Source: Herbidospora cretacea
GTDB lineage: Bacteria; Actinomycetota; Actinomycetes; Streptosporangiales; Streptosporangiaceae
Assembly: GCF_001570605.1 (NCBI RefSeq)
Contig: NZ_BBXG01000001.1
Location: 372,001 to 436,000, forward strand
DNA length: 64,000 nucleotides
Direction: 5' to 3'
Both the position numbers and the translations under genes were made by a program. A model generated the notes under the pieces. It ran no database searches. It was not told the DNA's origin and was given only the letters and a program-made list of their open reading frames with translations. Below, piece after piece: positions 56,915-64,000 of this stretch (the stretch's first letter is position 1; the number at the start of each line of letters is the position of its first letter).

Positions 56915-57568
56915 ATGCTCCGTGATCCCGTCCGGTTCTTCCGGACCGTCGCCGGGACCAGTCTCCTGGTCGTCCCCGTCCTCTACCTCGCCGGGCTGGT
57001 CGTCGATCCCGCCCTGCGGACCGGGGTGGAGGTCGGGTCCTACGGGGCGCATCCCGGTCAGGTCTCGGTCAGCGCCTCGTTGCTGCACTGGTCGTGGGTG
57101 CTGCTCGTGCCGGGGCTGCTCGGGATGACGCACCTGGCCGCCAAGCGGGCGCCGGTGGCCGCCCACGTCACCGGCGCGGTCGCCGTCCTGGGGGTGATCA
57201 ACTTCTCGGCGCTCATGCTGGGCGACTTCACCTACTCGCGGCTGGAGCGGGTGATGGAGCCGCAGGCCGGGTCCGACCTGGGCGATCTCATCGGGGCCGA
57301 CCCCGGTGGCGTGTGGGGATTCCAGGTCCCCGGGTTCGCGGGGCTGCTGGGCGTGCTGCTGCTGGCGCTCGTGCTGGCGTACGGAAAGCAGGGGCCCTGG
57401 TGGGCGGGGCCGGCCATGCTGGCAGGGGCCCTGGGAGGGCCGGTCTTCCCCGTCGGGACGATCGTCTGCGGGGCGCTCTACCTGGCGGGGGCCGGGGTCA
57501 TCGGGCTGCGGATGCTCCGGATGAGCGACGAGGACTGGGCCGCCGGGCCACTCGCGGCGGTCCGATGA
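56915..57568 (+). CDS. Multi-pass membrane protein, unknown
   Basis: 217 residues with six hydrophobic segments, beginning FFRTVAGTSLLVVPVLYLAGLVVDP and ending VCGALYLAGAGVIGLRMLRM. It lacks a known domain. The sequence has the look of DUF998/DUF4386-like small membrane proteins often found beside two-component systems. The ATG has AAGG some 11 bases upstream. Its end overlaps the convergent sensor kinase by 71 bases, so the two genes form a convergent pair and it may be a target of that system. Confidence 0.7.
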   Translation: MLRDPVRFFRTVAGTSLLVVPVLYLAGLVVDPALRTGVEVGSYGAHPGQVSVSASLLHWSWVLLVPGLLGMTHLAAKRAPVAAHVTGAVAVLGVINFSALMLGDFTYSRLERVMEPQAGSDLGDLIGADPGGVWGFQVPGFAGLLGVLLLALVLAYGKQGPWWAGPAMLAGALGGPVFPVGTIVCGALYLAGAGVIGLRMLRMSDEDWAAGPLAAVR

Positions 57569-58627
57569 CCGGGAAGACCGCCACCACCCGGTAGCCCGTG
57601 GCGGAGCCGCTCGCGGTCAGCGTGCCGCCGTGCATGGTCACGCGTTCGCGCATGCCGATCAGGCCGTGGCCGGTGCCCGGTCCCGGGTCGCCGCCGGCGC
57701 CGTCGTCGGTGACGGACACGGTGAAGGCGCCCGGTTCGTAGGTCAGGGTCACGTCGGCCCGGGTGGCGTCCGCCGCGTGTTTGCGGACGTTCGTCAGGGC
57801 CTCCTGGACGATCCGGTAGACCGACAGGTCCACCCCCGAGGGCAGGTCGCGCGGCTCGCCGACCGTCGAGAGCGACACCTCCAACCCCGTGCCGCGGACC
57901 TGTTCGACCAGGTCGCCGAGGTGCCCGGCCGGGGCCGGCTCGCCCGGCTCGCGGAGCATGCCCAGCATCAGGCGCAGTTCCTCGATCGCCTCGCGCCCGG
58001 CCTTCTCCACCCCGTGCAGCAGGTCGGCCTCCCGGGGGTGGCCGGGGCCGAGCAGCCGTCTCACCCCGCCCGTGTGGAGCGTCATCAGGCTGACGTTGTG
58101 GGCCACCACGTCGTGCAGCTCCCTGGCGATCCGGGCGCGTTCCTCCGCCACGGCGCGTTCGCGTTCGAACTCCAGGCGGGCGGCGTGCTCGGCCATCCGG
58201 CGGGTCCTGTCGATCTGCCGCCGGAGCGCCACGCCCGTCAGGTAGGCGCCGCCGATGAAGATCGCCGAGATCAGCACCTCGGCGGGGTCGCTCCACTGCC
58301 GCGTGTTCAGGTGCGCCCAGGCCAGCAGCACCACCGCCACGCCGACCAGGCCCCTGCGGGCGCGCAGTTCGCACGCCCACCCGATCGTGTGGGCCAGGAT
58401 CAGCGTCGAGTAGAAGTGCCAGGCCGGGTAGTAGGCGCCCCGCACCGCCACCACCCCCAGCGCGGTCAGCGCCAGCAGCCCCAGGACGGGGAACCGCGAC
58501 CGGAAGAACACGATCACCCCCGCCGCCCCGGCCCCCAGGGCCAGCGGCACGGGACGGTCGATCTGCAGTGGGCGGCCGAACGTCTCCACCAGCCCCGCCA
58601 CGACCACGGCCAGCGACAGCAGCCACC

Positions 58628-58631
<4 letters not shown>
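57498..58631 (-). CDS. NarL-type sensor histidine kinase
   Basis: 377 residues. Five or so N-terminal membrane helices (to about residue 145), then the HisKA_3 dimerisation region with phospho-acceptor ARELHDVVAHNVSLMTLHTGG near residue 170 and a HATPase with QEALTNVRKHA (N box), DDGAGGDPG (G1) and GHGLIGMRER (G2). It signals from the cytoplasmic membrane to the NarL-type regulator encoded next, with which it overlaps by four bases (ATGA). Stimulus unknown. Confidence 0.92.
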
Positions 58632-61605
<2,974 letters not shown>

Positions 61606-61659
61606 GCCATTTTTCCCCCGGTGAGCGGAGTTCGTGACCTGATCACGGGCTCCGCTTCG

Positions 61660-61678
61660 CCGGGCCGAAAGGGCCCGG
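61660..61678 (+). terminator. Short hairpin after geosmin synthase
   Basis: 7-bp stem CCGGGCC/GGCCCGG with loop GAAAG, 55 bases after the stop; no T-tract. Confidence 0.4.
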
Positions 61679-61720
61679 AGGATAGGTTTGGTGGAGAGGG
61701 TGTTCGAATGAGGGAGAGAG

Positions 61721-62512
61721 ATGGCCGGAACACCACGGCAGCGCCTCGACACCTCCATACCCCATCCGGCGCGGGTCTGGGACTTCTGGCTCGGCGGCAG
61801 CGACAACTTCCCCGCCGACCGTGAGGTCGGCGACCGGATCACCGCCGTCTGCCCCGAACTGCCGATCATCGCGGTGGCCGAACGCCAGTTCATCGCCCGG
61901 GTGGTCACCCTGCTGGCCGGGGACTGCGGCGTCGGCCAGTTCCTCGACATCGGCACCGGCATCCCCACCACGGGCAACACCCATCTGGTGGCCCAGAAGG
62001 TCAACCCGGCCGCCCGCATCGTGTACGTCGACAACGACCCCATCGTGCTGGTGCACGCCCGCACGCTGCTCGAAAGCACCCCCGAAGGCGCCACCGACTA
62101 TCTCGACGCCGACCTGCGCAACCCCGAGCCGATCCTCCAGGCCGCCTCCGACATCCTCGACTTCGCCCGGCCGATCGGGCTGTTGCTGATGGGGGTGATC
62201 GACTTCGTCGTCGACGACACCCTCGCGTTCGACGCGGTGGACGCCCTGGTCACCGCCCTGGCCCCGGGCAGCTACCTGGCGCTGGCCAGCAGCACGCCGA
62301 GCGAGGCGATGGACCGGGCGGCCGACGTCTGGCACGCCCACGGCGGGGCGCCGATCGTGCTGCGGCATCCGGCGCTGCTGGCCCGCTTCTTCGACGGGCT
62401 GGAGCTGCTCGACCCCGGCGTGGTGACGCTGCCGAAGTGGCGTCCTGACGCGGCGACCGACTACATCGACCGCGAGGTCTGTCAGTACGGCGGCATGGCC
62501 CGCAAACCCTGA
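61721..62512 (+). CDS. DUF574 / SAM-dependent methyltransferase family protein
   Basis: 263 residues, starting with the DUF574 signature DTSIPHPARVWDFWLGGSDNFPADREVGDR and a SAM-binding fold LDIGTGIPTTGNTHLVAQKVNPAARIVYVDND near residue 73-105. This is the typical actinobacterial DUF574 group, very numerous in Streptomyces, with SAM-binding but mostly unknown substrates. Its position after geosmin synthase may be coincidental. The ATG follows AGGGAGAGAG, an acceptable ribosome site. Confidence 0.87.
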   Translation: MAGTPRQRLDTSIPHPARVWDFWLGGSDNFPADREVGDRITAVCPELPIIAVAERQFIARVVTLLAGDCGVGQFLDIGTGIPTTGNTHLVAQKVNPAARIVYVDNDPIVLVHARTLLESTPEGATDYLDADLRNPEPILQAASDILDFARPIGLLLMGVIDFVVDDTLAFDAVDALVTALAPGSYLALASSTPSEAMDRAADVWHAHGGAPIVLRHPALLARFFDGLELLDPGVVTLPKWRPDAATDYIDREVCQYGGMARKP

Positions 62513-62583
62513 ACATTTGACTAAATAGCCGGATAAAGTGGCTGGTGGTAAGAGTTTTCCCCCACTGACGGGCGCAGTTCCGC

Positions 62584-63546
62584 ATGACGATTGACGACCC
62601 GCGGGTCGACGGGCTGACAGAGGCGTTCCTCCGCCAGCAGCGTCGCTATACCAGCCATCAGGTCGCGCACATGGCGGGCGTACCGTTCCACCGGGCCCGC
62701 CGCTTCTGGCGTGCCCTGGGCTTCGCCAACGTGGCCGACGACGCGATCGAGTTCACCGACGCCGACGTCGAGGCTCTGCGGACCCTCATGGGCCTGCTCG
62801 CCGACGGCACCTACGACGACGAGCACATCATGCTGATGGCCCGCTCCCTGGGCCGGGCCTCGGCCCGCCTGGCGGAGTCGCAGGCCGAGCTCGGCGCCGA
62901 GACCCTCGACCTCGCCGGGGTCCCGCTCGCCCGGCGCAGCGTCGCCTGGCAGCGCCGCGCCGACCGGGTCGTCCCCGACCTGGAACGCCTTCTCGTGTAC
63001 GCCTGGCGCCGCCACCTCGCCGCCTCGGCCGGCCGCATCGTCGACCAGGAGACGGCGTCGGCCCGGATGGCCGTCGGCTTCGCCGACCTGGTGGGATTCA
63101 CCCGGCTGAGCCGGCAGATCTCTGAGACCGAGCTGGCCCGCCTGGTCGAGCGGTTCGAGAGCCGGTCGGCCGACATCGTGGCCTCGTCCGGCGGGCGCAT
63201 GATCAAGACGCTGGGCGACTCGGTCCTGTGGGTCAGCGACTCGGCCGCCCGCGCCGCCGACATCGCGCTCTCGCTGATCCAGGCGCACGCCCGCGTCCGG
63301 GAGATGCCCGAGCTGCGGGTGGGGCTGGCGATCGGGCCGGTGATCGGCCGGATGGGCGACGTCTTCGGCACCACGGTCAACCTGGCGTCCCGGCTGACCT
63401 CGCTGGCGCCCGCCGGGGGAGTCCTGGCCGATCCCGCGATAGCGGAGGAACTGGAGGACCACCCCCGGTTCGCGCTGCGGGCGGAGGTGCTCCAGGTCGT
63501 CCGGGGCGTGGGCCAGTTGGTGCCTTACGTGGTGACGAGGGTCTGA
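62584..63546 (+). CDS. Class III adenylate/guanylate cyclase-domain protein
   Basis: 320 residues. Residues 1-145 are an N-terminal regulatory domain of helical type (SHQVAHMAGVPFHRARRFWRALGFANVADD) seen in mycobacterial and streptomycete cyclases. The cyclase domain covers residues 155-310: metal Asp in GFADLVGFTRLS, second Asp in MIKTLGDSVLW, and the dimer/substrate region DVFGTTVNLASRLTSLAP. The two metal aspartates are present; substrate-specifying residues were not checked, so AMP or GMP cannot be told. Soluble. Followed by a clear terminator. Confidence 0.87.
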   Translation: MTIDDPRVDGLTEAFLRQQRRYTSHQVAHMAGVPFHRARRFWRALGFANVADDAIEFTDADVEALRTLMGLLADGTYDDEHIMLMARSLGRASARLAESQAELGAETLDLAGVPLARRSVAWQRRADRVVPDLERLLVYAWRRHLAASAGRIVDQETASARMAVGFADLVGFTRLSRQISETELARLVERFESRSADIVASSGGRMIKTLGDSVLWVSDSAARAADIALSLIQAHARVREMPELRVGLAIGPVIGRMGDVFGTTVNLASRLTSLAPAGGVLADPAIAEELEDHPRFALRAEVLQVVRGVGQLVPYVVTRV

Positions 63547-63552
63547 GGCAGC

Positions 63553-63593
63553 CTGGAGCCGCCCCGGTCGGATGCGTGCCGGGACGGCTCCAG
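63553..63593 (+). terminator. Terminator after the cyclase gene
   Basis: 9-bp outer stem CTGGAGCCG/CGGCTCCAG continues inward with a GC-rich extension after one mismatch; followed by TGGTCTTCTGT. Starts seven bases after the stop codon; also lies near the end of the convergent gene. Confidence 0.7.
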
Positions 63594-63620
63594 TGGTCTT
63601 CTGTAGTCGCCTCGGGTCCG

Positions 63621-63926
63621 CTACCTCGCGGGAGCGTGGACCCGGGAGTTGCCCGACGTGCGGGAGCCCATCTCCATGTCGGAGTCCATCTTCCGCATCT
63701 CGTCGTCGGTCATGTGGGTCTCCTCGACGCGGAGCGCCACGCCCATCGCCATGAGCGTGGGCGCCCACTGGCCGATGAAGATCCCCCACCGGTCGGCCCG
63801 GTCGATGCCGGCGGGCTCGATCTGCTTGGAGAGGACCCACGAGCAGAAGGACAGTCCCACCGACGCCATGGCGGCGGTGTACATGTGGGACGACCTGAGG
63901 CCCATACGGTGCAGCTTCTTGATCAC
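63621..63926 (-). CDS. Small conserved membrane protein
   Basis: 101 residues with two hydrophobic segments (MYTAAMASVGLSFCSWVLS and WGIFIGQWAPTLMAMGVAL) and a charged C-terminal tail containing MTDDEMRKMDSDMEM. No family assigned. The composition and small size fit a conserved actinobacterial membrane protein. The ATG at 63,926 has GAAGGGGG upstream. Convergent with the cyclase gene, sharing the intergenic terminator. Confidence 0.65.
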   Translation of the reverse strand: MIKKLHRMGLRSSHMYTAAMASVGLSFCSWVLSKQIEPAGIDRADRWGIFIGQWAPTLMAMGVALRVEETHMTDDEMRKMDSDMEMGSRTSGNSRVHAPAR

Positions 63927-64000
63927 TGTGTACCCCCTTCGGTTCGGGATGGGCGTGCCCGCTCCAAAGACCCCAAATTCGGGACATATCCCGATATGGG

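Noticed and set aside
61721-62512. 2-methylisoborneol-type GPP C-methyltransferase next to the terpene synthase.
   Set aside because: The DUF574 signature DTSIPHPARVWDFWLGG is unlike GPP methyltransferases; the position beside geosmin synthase is likely fortuitous.

Overview
The window is very GC-rich, densely coded DNA with overlapping start/stop codons, GTG starts and purine-rich ribosome sites. It encodes a bifunctional geosmin-type terpene synthase, a DUF574 methyltransferase, an MbtH protein and a giant NRPS. These point to a sporulating soil actinomycete (Streptomyces/Streptosporangiaceae-like). I cannot fix the genus from sequence alone.

Layout. 1-3.0 kb: tail of a membrane protein, then a leftward overlapping operon (amidase, DUF427 protein, FGE-like protein). 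3.2-4.9 kb: a degenerate ABC ATPase divergent from an AraC regulator. 4.9-31.2 kb: a hydroxamate siderophore locus with ornithine N-monooxygenase, hydroxyornithine formyltransferase, a small membrane protein, FecE/FecC/FecD-type uptake ABC genes, a six-module NRPS of about 6,680 aa, and mbtH, closed by a strong hairpin. 31.2-36.9 kb: a small accessory island, visibly less GC-rich at its start, with a DUF6492 glycosyltransferase-like gene divergent from a three-gene operon (AAA-ATPase/TPR protein, PLP aminotransferase, APH-like kinase). 37-40.5 kb: Rrf2 regulator, TauE exporter with a near-perfect operator, MarR operon and a membrane protein. 40.5-45.1 kb: the missing siderophore parts (substrate-binding lipoprotein and an asymmetric ABC exporter pair) behind their own iron box. 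45.1-64 kb: MHS transporter/lipoprotein, GntR, alpha-amylase, phosphoesterase/HAD/4-TM operon, beta-lactamase-like hydrolase, SWIM zinc-finger/DUF6493 pair (second gene split by an in-frame TGA), two-component system, geosmin synthase, DUF574 methyltransferase, class III cyclase and a small membrane protein.

How it works together. Four DmdR1/IdeR-type iron boxes (near 6,241, 10,776, 10,833 and 45,043) sit in the promoters of every siderophore transcription unit. The expected flow is ornithine N-hydroxylation, N-formylation, NRPS assembly with MbtH, export by the ABC heterodimer, capture of the ferric complex by the lipoprotein, and import by FecCD/FecE. Reading the adenylation pockets by eye gives a hexapeptide of the form unknown(N-Me)-Ser-hOrn(N-Me)-Orn-like-Ser-D-Orn-like. 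Two embedded methyltransferases, a truncated starter condensation domain, a terminal epimerase and no thioesterase make this the most interesting system in the window.
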